A DNA stretch of 64,000 nucleotides from Burkholderia dolosa (GCF_902499135.1 NZ_CABVPR010000025.1:1-64000), one strand, 5' to 3'. Positions 45,895 through 55,308 are shown, counted from the stretch's first letter. The notes: a model not told the origin generated them from the letters alone. Translations and numbers: made by a program.

Positions 45895-47064
45895 TTACCG
45901 CATGACCTTCGCGCTCGCATCGGCCAACGGCAACGACTGTATGCCGCGATCGATCGGCGCTCGATCCGCGGCGGCCGGACCGCCGGCATTGCGGAGAGCA
46001 GTTGCGCGCTGGCGTTCGCTCATGAGCGGCGCGCGTTCGACGCCGGCGGTCGATGCGTCGATCGCGCCGGCAGCGCCGTGCGCCTCCGTCGCACCGCGTC
46101 TCGCGCGCGCCGCGCCGGCTGCCGGATGAACCGGCGCGTCCGTCTCGCGCCATGCGTAGCGCTTCAGCAGCTCCCAGTAGCCGCCGCGGATCACATATCC
46201 GCCGTTTTTGTCCGCGTAGGCTCGAGCACGCCCGAGATAGACGCGCCGCAGCAGATACCACGGCAGCCCCGGAAGGTCGTGGTGAACGACGTGGTAGTTG
46301 TTGTTCAGATAGAGCAGCCGCATCGGCAGCCCGGCTTCGTTGATCGCGATGCGATGCTTCGGATCGTCGGCCGCGCGATGTTCGTACAGCGATCGGATCA
46401 TCGCGACGGACAGCGCCGGCCACGTGACCGCGAGCAGGTAGTACCACCATGCGATCCCTTCTGCGCACTGCAGCCATGCGAGCAGCAGGCACGCGGCGAT
46501 CGCATGCGCGAACCACGTGCGCGCATAGCGGCGATCGCCGCGACGCCACTCGCCGATCGCTTCGGCGAGCATCGTCGACACGCTCAGCGGAGGACCGACG
46601 ATCAATCGGCCGACGAAGCGCTTGCGTGTCCGCCATAGGTATCGCTGCACGGCGTTCGCATCGTTCCATTGCTCGCGCAGCACGTACGTGCTTTCCGGAT
46701 CGATGCCGGGCACCGTCAGCGTCGCGTCGCGATGGTGAGCGAGATGCGTGTCGCGATAGATCGTGTACGGATACCAGATCGCGAGCGGAACGCTGCCCAG
46801 CAGCCGGTTGACGAGCGCGGAGCGCGTCGGATGCCCGTGCAGCAACTCGTGCTGCAGCGACATGTGCCACGCGGACAGGATGACGAGAAGCGGCGTCGCG
46901 GCAAACCGGGGCAGCCGCCCGGCATGCATCGACATGACGACGGCAAGCCACCCGCCATGAATGACGACGACGAGAAGCCACGTCGGCCATTCGGTGCGCG
47001 CGGCGAACGTCGATCGCAAAGCGGCAACTTCGCGTGCGTGCGCGCTATCGAGGTATTCGTCCAA
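45895..47064 (-). CDS. Membrane fatty acid desaturase family protein
   Basis: 389 residues. The three His boxes of the di-iron desaturase/hydroxylase family are present: HELLHGH, HLAHH and NNNYHVVHHD. Hydrophobic segments lie at about 28-66 and 185-220. The C-terminal 85 residues are Ala/Arg-rich and low complexity, unlike the family core. The TTG at 47064 is the only available early start and has a weak upstream site, so the N-terminus is uncertain. Similar proteins act on fatty acids or on non-lipid substrates; the substrate cannot be read here. Confidence 0.87.
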   Translation of the reverse strand: MDEYLDSAHAREVAALRSTFAARTEWPTWLLVVVIHGGWLAVVMSMHAGRLPRFAATPLLVILSAWHMSLQHELLHGHPTRSALVNRLLGSVPLAIWYPYTIYRDTHLAHHRDATLTVPGIDPESTYVLREQWNDANAVQRYLWRTRKRFVGRLIVGPPLSVSTMLAEAIGEWRRGDRRYARTWFAHAIAACLLLAWLQCAEGIAWWYYLLAVTWPALSVAMIRSLYEHRAADDPKHRIAINEAGLPMRLLYLNNNYHVVHHDLPGLPWYLLRRVYLGRARAYADKNGGYVIRGGYWELLKRYAWRETDAPVHPAAGAARARRGATEAHGAAGAIDASTAGVERAPLMSERQRATALRNAGGPAAADRAPIDRGIQSLPLADASAKVMR

Positions 47065-47233
47065 TTCCGTTGTGCTCGAATCCGTTGCTGATCGCGCACA
47101 ATCTAGGCGGGAAAAATGAGGGGAAATTGACGAACGTCCGCGCGCCGTCGGATTCGTGCCGGCGCGGGCGGCGATGGCAGCCGCCGGCCGGATGGCGACG
47201 CACGCGATACGGCCGGCGTGTCGGTGCGTTGCG

Positions 47234-47425
47234 CTACGCGTTCGCGGACGCGGACGCGGACACTTCGGTCGTAACCGACGTTGCGAGTGTCGCGACGATC
47301 CACTCGATCACGACGCGGACTCTCGGCGAAAGCTGCTTGTTCTGCGGATATAACAGGAACGCCGGCAACGGCGGCACCGGAGAATCGGGCAGTACCCGCG
47401 CCAGTTGCCCCATCCGACGCCGGCA
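47234..47425 (-). pseudogene. C-terminal remnant of a LysR-type regulator
   Basis: The leftward frame from 47413 to a stop at 47234 encodes GQLARVLPDSPVPPLPAFLLYPQNKQ and LSPRVRVVIEWIVATL in one line, the characteristic last strands and helix of a LysR effector domain. Nothing of the DNA-binding domain is present: an in-frame stop occurs just upstream, and the MFS gene ends only 10-20 bp away. This is a truncated relic, probably left by a deletion. Confidence 0.75.
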
Positions 47426-47434
47426 GCCCCCGCT

Positions 47435-48769
47435 TTACGCCCGCGTCGGCCGCGCGCCCTCACCGGCTCGCACGACCGCATTACCCGCAGACGCCGGCTG
47501 AAACGCGAAGTCCTGACCGCGCGACTCGCGCGATGCGATCACCGCGACGAACGCAGGCAGCGCCATCAGCATCGCGTAACCGGCGACGAAGATCGCCGAG
47601 CCGGTATAGCTGACGAGCAGCGTGCCGACGATCGGTGCGATCGAGCCGCCGAGCACCGATGCGAGCTGATAGCTGGTCGACAGTGCGGTAAAGCGCACGC
47701 GCGTCGGAAACAGTTCGGCCATGTACGCGGCCATCGGCCCGAGAATGATGCCGTGGCAGGTCAGGCACGCGATCAATGCCAGTTGCAGATGCGCATAGTC
47801 GCTGCCCGGCGACAGCGTGAACAGCGAACAACCGGCAACCGCCGCGCCGAGCAAGCCGGCGATCAGCACCGGGCGCCGCCCGATCCGGTCCGACACGTGC
47901 GCGGCGATCAGGATCACGACGACCTCGATCGCCGATGCCCACATCAGCGCAGACAGCGCCTGCGGCCGGCTGAAGTGCAGATAGCCGGTCGCGAGGCCGA
48001 GCGCGAACGTCGAGAACAGATACAGGAACGTGTTTTCCGCGGCCTTCACGAAGAACGCCCGCGTCATCTGCCGCCAGTTGCCCGCGCACGCTTCGCGCAG
48101 CGACGCACGCTCGACCGTCTGGTGCGCGGCGGCCAGCTCGGCGAACGCCGCCGATTCCTCGACGCGCCGGCGCGTCCAGAAGCCGACGATCACGAGCAGC
48201 GCGGAGATGAAGAACGGAATCCGCCACGCCCAGTCAACGAACGCGGCATCGCCGTAGAAGCGCTGCACCATCCCGATCACGAACGCGGTCAGCACGTTCG
48301 CGAGCGGCCCGGCGAACATCGTGAAGCTGGTCCAGAAGCCGCGCTGCGTGCCGGGCATCGACTCGGCGATCATCAGGATCGCGCCGGTCGCTTCGCCGCC
48401 GACCGCGATTCCCTGCACGATGCGCAGCAGCACGAGCAGCAGCGGCGCCGCGATGCCGATCGACGCATAGGTCGGCAGCAGGCCGACGCAGAACGTGCTG
48501 ATGCCCATCATCAGCAGGCTGACGACGAGCGTCTTGCGGCGGCCGATGCGGTCGCCGATCATCCCGAACACGATGCCGCCGAGCGGCCGTGCGACGAAGC
48601 CGACGGCGAACGTCGCAAGCGCGAGCAGCGTGGCCGCGAGCGGATTGCCGACGACGAAGAACTGCTTGTCGAACACGAGCACCGCGCACGCGGCGAACGC
48701 GAAAAAGTCGTACCACTCGAGCGTGGTGCCGACGGTACAGGCGAACATCAGGTTGGCACGCTTTTTCAT
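47435..48769 (-). CDS. MFS transporter, metabolite:H+ symporter (MHS/ShiA-ProP-like)
   Basis: 444 residues, twelve helices. TTLEWYDFFAF in helix 1, RPLGGIVFGMIGDRIGRRK (motif A) and LRIVQGIAVGGEATGA in helix 4 mark the MHS family, which imports carboxylates, aromatic acids or osmolytes. It lies 60 bp downstream of the P450 gene on the same strand, so it probably belongs to the same operon and imports the P450 substrate or a related acid. Confidence 0.93.
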   Translation of the reverse strand: MKKRANLMFACTVGTTLEWYDFFAFAACAVLVFDKQFFVVGNPLAATLLALATFAVGFVARPLGGIVFGMIGDRIGRRKTLVVSLLMMGISTFCVGLLPTYASIGIAAPLLLVLLRIVQGIAVGGEATGAILMIAESMPGTQRGFWTSFTMFAGPLANVLTAFVIGMVQRFYGDAAFVDWAWRIPFFISALLVIVGFWTRRRVEESAAFAELAAAHQTVERASLREACAGNWRQMTRAFFVKAAENTFLYLFSTFALGLATGYLHFSRPQALSALMWASAIEVVVILIAAHVSDRIGRRPVLIAGLLGAAVAGCSLFTLSPGSDYAHLQLALIACLTCHGIILGPMAAYMAELFPTRVRFTALSTSYQLASVLGGSIAPIVGTLLVSYTGSAIFVAGYAMLMALPAFVAVIASRESRGQDFAFQPASAGNAVVRAGEGARPTRA

Positions 48770-48829
48770 CGCGGATGTCTCCGGTCTTTTATGGTTTGTG
48801 AGGCGCGGCGCCGCGGCGCCGCCGTGCGT

Positions 48830-51178
48830 TCAGAGTTCGAGAACGAGCCGCTCGCCGCCGCACGCGCGCGAACAGCAGGCCATCATGCGATCGTGCGCGT
48901 CGCGTTCGGCGCGCGTCAGCACGCTGTCGCGATGATCGACGCGACCGGCGAGCACGCGCACTTCGCACGATCCGCACAGTCCTTCGCGGCAGTCGCTCTG
49001 CACGTCGATGTTCGCGTGCTGCAACGCGTCGAGCACGGTCTGGTTCGCCGCGACCGTCAGCGTGATGCCCGAATCCTTCAGCTCGACTTCGAACGGCTGC
49101 TCTTTCGACGGATCGAGCGCCGCCTTCGTCGATACGAAGTGTTCGACCCGCAGCGCATCGCGCGGCCAGTGCGCGCAGCTCGCTTCGAGCGCGTCGAGCA
49201 TTCGCGCGGGTCCGCATGCGTAGATGTGCGTGTCGTCGGCGGGCGTTGCGAACAGCGCGCGGAAGTCGTTGCGCGTCCCCTCTTCCGACACGTACACGTG
49301 TAAACGCTCGCCGTGCAGCGCGGCGAGCGTGTCGAGCATCGCCATCGACGCGCGTCGTGCACCGCTGTAGTGGATTTCGTAGTCGATGCCGCGCGCCTTC
49401 GCTTCGCGCGCCATCGCGCCGATCGGCGTGATGCCGATGCCGCCCGCAACGAAGATCGCCTTGCCGGCGTCGGCCGCGAATCGGAAGTGATTGCGCGGGC
49501 CGCGGATCTTCAGCACGTCGCCGACGCGCAGATTCGCATGCACCCACGCCGATCCGCCGCGGCTCTGCGCTTCGCGCAGCACCGCGATCTCGTACGCGTC
49601 GCGCTCGTCCGGGTCGCCGCACAGCGAATACTGGCGCGTGATGCCGGTATCGCCGCAGATCACGTCGATATGCGAGCCGGGCGTCCAGCGCGGCAGCGGG
49701 CGGCCGTCGGCGGACACGATCCGGATATGCGCGACGCGATCCGCGCACATCGAGACGCGCTCGACTTTCACCGCGCGGCTCACCGCGTGCGACGACGGCT
49801 CGCCGATGCGCACCGCCGCACGCGGCCGCAGCACCGACGGGTCGCGGCGCTCGGGGTTCAGCGCCGGGTCCCATTCGACGTACAGATGCTCGGGGCCGCG
49901 AAACGACGTGTTCGGCACGTACGTGAAGCGCTGCTCGGCAAGCTTCATGTGCGGCAGACGGCGCGTGAACTCGTCGAGGAAGATCTGCATCTCCATGCGC
50001 GCGAGATTCTTGCCCATGCACTGATGCGATCCGTAGCCGAACGTCAGTTGATCGCTCGCGTTCTCGCGGCGAATGTCGAACAGATCCGCATCCGCGAAGC
50101 GCGCTTCGTCATGATTCGCGGACGACGTGACGATCAGCAGCTTCGAGCCGGCCGGAATGTCGACGCCGCCGATCGTCACGTCCTTCGTCGCGAGCCGTCG
50201 CCATGCGGCGACCGAACCGTTGTGCCGCAGGCACTCCTCGACCGCATTCGGGATCAGCGACGGATCCTCGCAGATGTCGCGCCACGCATCGGGATGCTGG
50301 AGCAGCAGCTTCATCGCGTTGGCCGTCGCGTTCGCGGTCGTCTCGTGCGCGGCGACGATGCCCGCCATCATCATCGAATGCAGGTACGAGTCGGTGATCA
50401 CATCGGGCAGCTCCTTCTGCTTGCGGATCCCGTACTGCATCCAGCCCGGCCCGGACGGATCCTCGCGCATCTTGTCGAGCACCTTGCCCGCGAACTGCCA
50501 GAACTTGCCCACCGCATGCGCGACCGCGACCTGCTCGTCCGGTTTCGGACGGCCCCACGTGTTGATCGTGTGCGCGATCGAGTATTCCCGCAGCGTATCC
50601 ATGTCCTCTTCGGGCACCCCGAGAAAATGCAGCGCGACGGTGAGCGGCACTTCCCACAGCATCTGGTCGACCAGATCCGCGCGGCCGTCGTCGATGAAGC
50701 GATCGACGTATTCGCGCGCGAGCCGGCGCACCATCGGTTCGTGATGCTTCAGCGCGTCGGGCGTGAACGGGTCCAGCAGCGCGCGGCGGCGCGGCATGTG
50801 CGCGGGCTCGTCCTCGTTGACGAGCGTGCGGTTCAGCGCGAAGCCGTACGACGCGAGCACCGCGTTCGCTTCGGGGCCGGTCGGCGTGATCTTCTCGAGC
50901 GCGATCGACGGGCTGAACGTGATGTTGTCGCGAAAGATCGCCTTGATGTCGTCGTAGCGCGTGACGACCCAATAGCCGAGCTTCGGGCTGTAGAACACCG
51001 GCTCCTGCTCGCGCGCCCAGCGGACGTACTCGGGCGGATCCTGCTGATAGCCGTCGTCGAACGGGTCGAACGCGGCCGCAGCCGCGCTGACCGGACAGCC
51101 GTTCGGCGCGGTCGCACCTGTCGGCGCGGGATGAAACGGACATTTCGACGCTGATGCGTGGCGCTCCGTGGCGGACAT
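48830..51178 (-). CDS. Self-sufficient cytochrome P450, CYP116B-like (class VII)
   Basis: 782 residues in one chain. P450 domain, residues about 20-460: I-helix AGIVAAHETT, ExxR in EECLRH and haem loop FGYGSHQCMG with Cys387. Then a phthalate-dioxygenase-reductase-like part: flavin-binding RQYSLCG, pyridine-nucleotide loop GGIGITPIGA, and C-terminal plant-type [2Fe-2S] with Cys730, Cys735 and Cys738 (CREGLCGSC). All cofactors' motifs are present, so electron transfer from NAD(P)H to haem should need no partner. GGGAG lies 7 bases before the ATG. CYP116B enzymes hydroxylate or dealkylate aromatic and aliphatic compounds; the native substrate here is unknown. Divergent IclR gene probably controls it. 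Confidence 0.95.
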   Translation of the reverse strand: MSATERHASASKCPFHPAPTGATAPNGCPVSAAAAAFDPFDDGYQQDPPEYVRWAREQEPVFYSPKLGYWVVTRYDDIKAIFRDNITFSPSIALEKITPTGPEANAVLASYGFALNRTLVNEDEPAHMPRRRALLDPFTPDALKHHEPMVRRLAREYVDRFIDDGRADLVDQMLWEVPLTVALHFLGVPEEDMDTLREYSIAHTINTWGRPKPDEQVAVAHAVGKFWQFAGKVLDKMREDPSGPGWMQYGIRKQKELPDVITDSYLHSMMMAGIVAAHETTANATANAMKLLLQHPDAWRDICEDPSLIPNAVEECLRHNGSVAAWRRLATKDVTIGGVDIPAGSKLLIVTSSANHDEARFADADLFDIRRENASDQLTFGYGSHQCMGKNLARMEMQIFLDEFTRRLPHMKLAEQRFTYVPNTSFRGPEHLYVEWDPALNPERRDPSVLRPRAAVRIGEPSSHAVSRAVKVERVSMCADRVAHIRIVSADGRPLPRWTPGSHIDVICGDTGITRQYSLCGDPDERDAYEIAVLREAQSRGGSAWVHANLRVGDVLKIRGPRNHFRFAADAGKAIFVAGGIGITPIGAMAREAKARGIDYEIHYSGARRASMAMLDTLAALHGERLHVYVSEEGTRNDFRALFATPADDTHIYACGPARMLDALEASCAHWPRDALRVEHFVSTKAALDPSKEQPFEVELKDSGITLTVAANQTVLDALQHANIDVQSDCREGLCGSCEVRVLAGRVDHRDSVLTRAERDAHDRMMACCSRACGGERLVLEL

Positions 51179-51201
51179 GATTGGCTCCCGTGCTATGCTT
51201 T

Positions 51202-51227
51202 TGCGTAAATCTAATACGCATTGCGTA
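51202..51227. promoter_or_regulatory. Nested inverted repeats between P450 and IclR genes
   Basis: TGCGTA (51202-51207), TACGCA (51215-51220) and TGCGTA (51222-51227) give a 6-7-6 and an overlapping 6-1-6 palindrome in the 113-bp divergent promoter. Position and symmetry fit an IclR operator controlling both directions. Confidence 0.6.
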
Positions 51228-51291
51228 ATCACACGACTGGGGTAAACCTTGGCGACCGATCGCCGCCGGTCGTCGAGCTAGAATCCGCGCT

Positions 51292-52107
51292 ATGGAAAAA
51301 ATCGCGAAAACGAAGAGGACGGCTTCCGCCGAGCGAGACCGCAGGCAGCGCGTTCAATCCGCGTCGACCGGGCTGCTCGTGCTGAAGGAACTGGCCGCGT
51401 GCGGCGGCCGCGCGACGCTGACCGCGCTCGCGGGACGGCTCGACGAGAATCCCGCGAAGGTGCACCGCTATCTGGCGAGCCTGATGGAGGAATCGTTCGT
51501 CACGCAGGACCGCGACACGCAGCAATACATGCTCGGCCCGCAATGCATCTCGATCGGGCTCGCCGCGATGCGGATGGCCGACCCGATACGGCTTGCCGAA
51601 CCGTCGCTCGTGCGGCTGCGCGAGCGTCTGGAAGTGACGTGCTTCGTCGCGATCATGGGCAATCGCGGGCCGACGATCATGCGCTTCGAGGAGCCCGGCT
51701 TGCCGGTGACGGTCAACGTTCGCGCCGGCTCGGTGATGTCGTTGCTGTGGTCCGCGACCGGCCGGCTGTTCCTCGCGCTGCTCGACGAGCCGCGCGTGCG
51801 GCAGCTCGCGGAAGACGAGCTCGCATCGGCGTCGACCGAATTGCGCGCACTGCTCGATCGACGCGATCCGGTCGGCAAATTGCAGCGTGAAATCCGCACG
51901 GCCGGCGTCGCGACCGTCTGCGACACGAATCTGAAGGGGATCAGCGCGGTATCGGCACCGCTATTCGATGCGAACGGGCATATGTGCGCGGCGCTCACCG
52001 CATTGGGCGCAACGGGCGGCTTCGACGCGTCGATCGACGGGCCGATCGCGACGGCGCTGCGTCACGAGGCCGAACGGATCAGCGCCGAACTCGGGTATAC
52101 GGGCTGA
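51292..52107 (+). CDS. IclR family transcriptional regulator
   Basis: 271 residues. Residues 20-85 form the winged helix (STGLLVLKELAACGG, NPAKVHRYLASLMEE); residues 95-265 are the IclR effector domain (VTCFVAIMGNRGPTIMRFEE, SLLWSATGRLFLA, ISAVSAPLFDANG). Such regulators respond to aromatic acids or short carboxylates and act as activators or repressors. Divergent placement to the P450-MHS operon makes that operon the likely target. Confidence 0.93.
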   Translation: MEKIAKTKRTASAERDRRQRVQSASTGLLVLKELAACGGRATLTALAGRLDENPAKVHRYLASLMEESFVTQDRDTQQYMLGPQCISIGLAAMRMADPIRLAEPSLVRLRERLEVTCFVAIMGNRGPTIMRFEEPGLPVTVNVRAGSVMSLLWSATGRLFLALLDEPRVRQLAEDELASASTELRALLDRRDPVGKLQREIRTAGVATVCDTNLKGISAVSAPLFDANGHMCAALTALGATGGFDASIDGPIATALRHEAERISAELGYTG

Positions 52108-52182
52108 TCGCGGACGCCGGCTTGCCGTTCACGATACCGGCGCGGCGAATTGCACGGCGACGTGACGAACCGGCTCGAGCGC

Positions 52183-52938
52183 TCACACCGGTTGCGCGGA
52201 CAACGCGGCCAGCCGCTCGAGCAACGCCGCCCGCGGTACGCCGTCGCCCGCTGCCTGCCGGCTGCGCGGACGCGGCACATCGACGCGCAGCTCGTGCACG
52301 ATGCCGCCGCCCGCGTCGTTTTGCCCAGCCTGCATCACGAGCACGCGGTCCGACAGCAGCAGCGCTTCGTCCACGTCGTGCGTCACGACGAGCGCGCCCA
52401 TCCGGTGCGACGACGTGACCTGCAACAGAAGATCCTGCAGACGCATTCGCGTGATCGCATCGACCGCGCTGAACGGTTCGTCGAGCAGCAGCACGCTCGG
52501 ACGCGAAAACAGGCCGCGCGCTATTGCGACGCGTTGCGCCATGCCGCCGGACAGTTCCTTCGGCCAGCGCGCGTCGATGCCGGGCAGGCCGACCTCGGCC
52601 AGCAGTGCCGCGACACGGTCGGCCGCTTCGCCGCGAGCGCGCAGCGGAAAGCACACGTTGTTCGCCACATCGAGCCACGGCAGAAGCCGCGGCTCCTGAA
52701 AGATCACGCCAAGCTCGGGCGACGGACCGTCGAGCGGTACGCCATGCAGCTTGACCGAGCCGTCGAAATCGCGATCGAGGCCGGCGACGATCCGCAGCAG
52801 CGTGCTCTTGCCGCAGCCGCTCGGACCGAGCAGGCTCACGATCTCGCCCGCGCGCACCGCAAGCCGCGTGTCGTTCAGCACCGTGCGGCCGCCGTAGCGC
52901 TTCCGCCGTACGCGTATCTCGAGCAGGGGTGCGCTCAT
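52183..52938 (-). CDS. ABC importer ATPase, SsuB/TauB/NrtD-like
   Basis: 251 residues. Walker A GPSGCGKST, Q-loop FQEPRLLPWLDV, signature LSGGMAQR, Walker B VLLLDEP and His switch THDVDEA. The E-P-R-L-L-P-W string after the Q-loop is typical for nitrate/sulfonate/taurine importers. Its start overlaps the permease stop by 4 bp (ATGA). Confidence 0.93.
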   Translation of the reverse strand: MSAPLLEIRVRRKRYGGRTVLNDTRLAVRAGEIVSLLGPSGCGKSTLLRIVAGLDRDFDGSVKLHGVPLDGPSPELGVIFQEPRLLPWLDVANNVCFPLRARGEAADRVAALLAEVGLPGIDARWPKELSGGMAQRVAIARGLFSRPSVLLLDEPFSAVDAITRMRLQDLLLQVTSSHRMGALVVTHDVDEALLLSDRVLVMQAGQNDAGGGIVHELRVDVPRPRSRQAAGDGVPRAALLERLAALSAQPV

Positions 52939-53873
52939 CGTCGCCTCTCGCCGGTATCGGTATCGCGCCATACCAGCACGCGCGCTTCGAGGGCCTTCAT
53001 CGCGCCGTCGGTCAGCTTGCCCATCAGCGCGAGCAGAATGATCGCGCCGAACACGATGTCGGGGCGTCCGGTTTCGCGTCCGTCGCTCAGCAGATAGCCG
53101 AGGCCGCGCGTGGCGGCGATCAGTTCCGCGGCAACGACGAACATCCATGCGAGGCTCAGACCCGTGCGCAGGCCCGTGAACAGTTGCGGAAGCGCCGCCG
53201 GCAGCAGGATGCGCGCGAGCATGCGCGCCGGGCTCAGACGATAAACGGAACCGAGCTCCACGAACTTGCGATCGACGTTGCGAATGCCGGCCACGACCGC
53301 AAGGTGGACCGGAAAGAATGCGCCGACCGCGACGAGCGCGATCTTCGGTGCTTCGTCGATACCCATCCACAGCAGCAGCACCGGCACCCACGCGAGCGAC
53401 GGAATCGCGCGCAGCGCCTGGAACGACGGATCGAACAGCGCATCGAGCTTGCGGCTCAGCCCCATCGCCGCGCCGATCGACACGCCGAGCGCCGCACCGA
53501 GACCGAAGCCCGCGAGCACGCGCAGCGTACTGGCGCCGACATGGCGCAGCAGCCGCTCGCCGCCCATGTGCATCAGCGTGCCGGCGATCGTCGACGGCGC
53601 GGGCACCAGGTTGGCGGGCAGCATCTGCATCCGAACCAGCAATTCGATGGCGGCGAGAAACGCCATCGGCAATGCGAGCCCCGCCCAATGCCAGCGACGC
53701 AAGCGTTTTTCCGCGGCTTCGACGGGTGCGCCATCCGATGCGCGATTGCGCATCGCGGCGCTCGTATCCGACGCAACAGCAGCCTGTGCGGCGCTCCGCG
53801 ATTGCACGTCGTGCGCGGGCACCGTGCCCGATGCGTGGCTGTCGCGCAGCGCGAGCGAGTCGTCCATCGGCAT
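52935..53873 (-). CDS. ABC importer permease, SsuC/TauC-like
   Basis: 312 residues. A polar leader of about 60 residues precedes six membrane helices. The EAA loop (VYRLSPARMLARILLPAALPQLFTGLR in pieces around residue 220) is present for contact with the ATPase. The ATG at 53873 follows AGGA by 8 bases. Eleven bases separate it from the binding-protein gene; it overlaps the ATPase gene. Confidence 0.92.
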   Translation of the reverse strand: MPMDDSLALRDSHASGTVPAHDVQSRSAAQAAVASDTSAAMRNRASDGAPVEAAEKRLRRWHWAGLALPMAFLAAIELLVRMQMLPANLVPAPSTIAGTLMHMGGERLLRHVGASTLRVLAGFGLGAALGVSIGAAMGLSRKLDALFDPSFQALRAIPSLAWVPVLLLWMGIDEAPKIALVAVGAFFPVHLAVVAGIRNVDRKFVELGSVYRLSPARMLARILLPAALPQLFTGLRTGLSLAWMFVVAAELIAATRGLGYLLSDGRETGRPDIVFGAIILLALMGKLTDGAMKALEARVLVWRDTDTGERRR

Positions 53874-53884
53874 CGCGCGGTCCT

Positions 53885-54916
53885 TTACGGTGTGCGCGTC
53901 GACGCGACGACTGCCTGGGCGGGCCGCACGTCGATCAGCGCGTCGACGACCTGCTCCACCTTCGTGCCGGGCTTCACCAGCTGCTCCTGCGTGAGGATGG
54001 GCGCCGCGGCCTTGAGCGCCGCGATCTGCTTCGGCCCCGGCTGCGGCTGACTGAAATCGTTGCGGCTCAACTGCAGCTTCGCCACCGCGAGCGACACCTT
54101 CGATTCGCTCGCAATGATCCGTGCGGTCTCGTCCGGATGCGCGGCGATCCATAGCCGCGCCTTCTCGTAGACTTTCAGCACGCGCGCGAGCGCATCGGGG
54201 TACTGCTGGATGAAGTCTTCGCGCGCGTTCAGAAAGCCCCACGTGTTGAAGTCCACGTTGCGGTACAGGAGCCGTGCGCCGTTGTCCACTTCGGCCGCGG
54301 CCATGTGCGGATCGAGCCCGGCCCACGCATCGACCTGCCCGTTGACGAGCGCCGTGCGTCCATCGGGATGCTGGAGATTGACGATCTCGACGTCGTCCGC
54401 GGACAAGCCGGCCGTGTGCAGCGCGCGCAGCGTGAACAGATACGGGTCGGTGCCCTTCGTCGCGGCAATCTTCCTGCCCTTGAGCTGCGCAAGCGACCGG
54501 ATGTCCGAGTCCTTGCGCACGACGAGCGCCGTCCACTCGGGACGCGAGAAGATGTAAACGGTGCGGATGGGGTTGCCGTTCGCCTTGGCCAGCACCGCGG
54601 CCAGTCCCGCGCTGGAGCCGATCTGGATCGCGCCGCTGTTCAGGTATTCGAGCGCACGATTGCTGCCGAGACTCAGCACCCACGTGATCTTCGTGTGGTC
54701 CGGCGCAAACGCCTCTTCGAGCCACCCGTGATGGCGGATCACGAGGCTTTCGGGCGAGTAGTACGCGTAGTCGAGCTTCAGTTCCGCCGGTACGGCGTCG
54801 GCAGCGCAGGCCGCGCGCGGCAGGACGGCCGCGCTCAGCAGCGTGAACGCGACGGCGATCAATGCGGCGCCAGCCGCCCGTGCGCGCGCGAAGGCGACGC
54901 GGCTCGATTGCTTCAT
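53885..54916 (-). CDS. ABC importer substrate-binding protein, SsuA/NMT1-like
   Basis: 343 residues. A long signal peptide (LIAVAFTLLSAAVLPRAACA) is cut near residue 38. The mature part has the NMT1/THI5-like two-lobe pattern: LKLDYAYYSPESLVIRHHGWLEEAF, EYLNSGAIQIGSSAGLAAVLAKANG, LKGRKIAATKGTDPYLFTLRAL. Closest in style to aliphatic-sulfonate binding proteins. GGGGAA precedes the ATG. First gene of a leftward binding protein-permease-ATPase operon. Confidence 0.9.
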   Translation of the reverse strand: MKQSSRVAFARARAAGAALIAVAFTLLSAAVLPRAACAADAVPAELKLDYAYYSPESLVIRHHGWLEEAFAPDHTKITWVLSLGSNRALEYLNSGAIQIGSSAGLAAVLAKANGNPIRTVYIFSRPEWTALVVRKDSDIRSLAQLKGRKIAATKGTDPYLFTLRALHTAGLSADDVEIVNLQHPDGRTALVNGQVDAWAGLDPHMAAAEVDNGARLLYRNVDFNTWGFLNAREDFIQQYPDALARVLKVYEKARLWIAAHPDETARIIASESKVSLAVAKLQLSRNDFSQPQPGPKQIAALKAAAPILTQEQLVKPGTKVEQVVDALIDVRPAQAVVASTRTP

Positions 54917-55308
54917 GGTCAATTCCCCGGTTTTGGTCAGTCGTATCGGCGTGCCGGCGTGTGCCGTCGCGATCGGCGCGGCAACGCCTGCGCTCGACGG
55001 CATGCGATCGAGTTCACGCAGCGAGACCGACGATGCTAACGGCCGCGCGCACATCGGCGAACTGATGTTTCGAGCGAAGCAAATGACGGCGTGCGAATTG
55101 CGTTCCCCGCATGCTTCGCGCCGCTCCGGGCGCCGTTACCGGCGCGGCACCGGATGCGTTATCGCGTATGAGCATAAGCATCGAACGATCGAATCTTTGG
55201 CAGGATGGATCGCACGCGGTTAATCTGCCGCTTTCTCTTTTCCTGCTTCATGCCGTTGCGCCGCGCGCACGCCGCGTCGCCGGCAATACGTCGACGCCCT
55301 TTCCGTTC
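54917..55308. other. Divergent promoter region between ABC operon and AraC gene
   Basis: About 390 bp if the AraC-type gene starts at 55309. Two earlier in-frame ATGs for that gene (55111, 55168) lie in it, so part may be coding. No clear operator symmetry was found. Confidence 0.45.

Noticed and set aside
47405-51154. Two rightward frames (632 and 613 codons) opposite the transporter and P450 genes
   Set aside because: Arg/Asp/Glu-rich shadow translations with no domains, opposite genes with complete family motifs.
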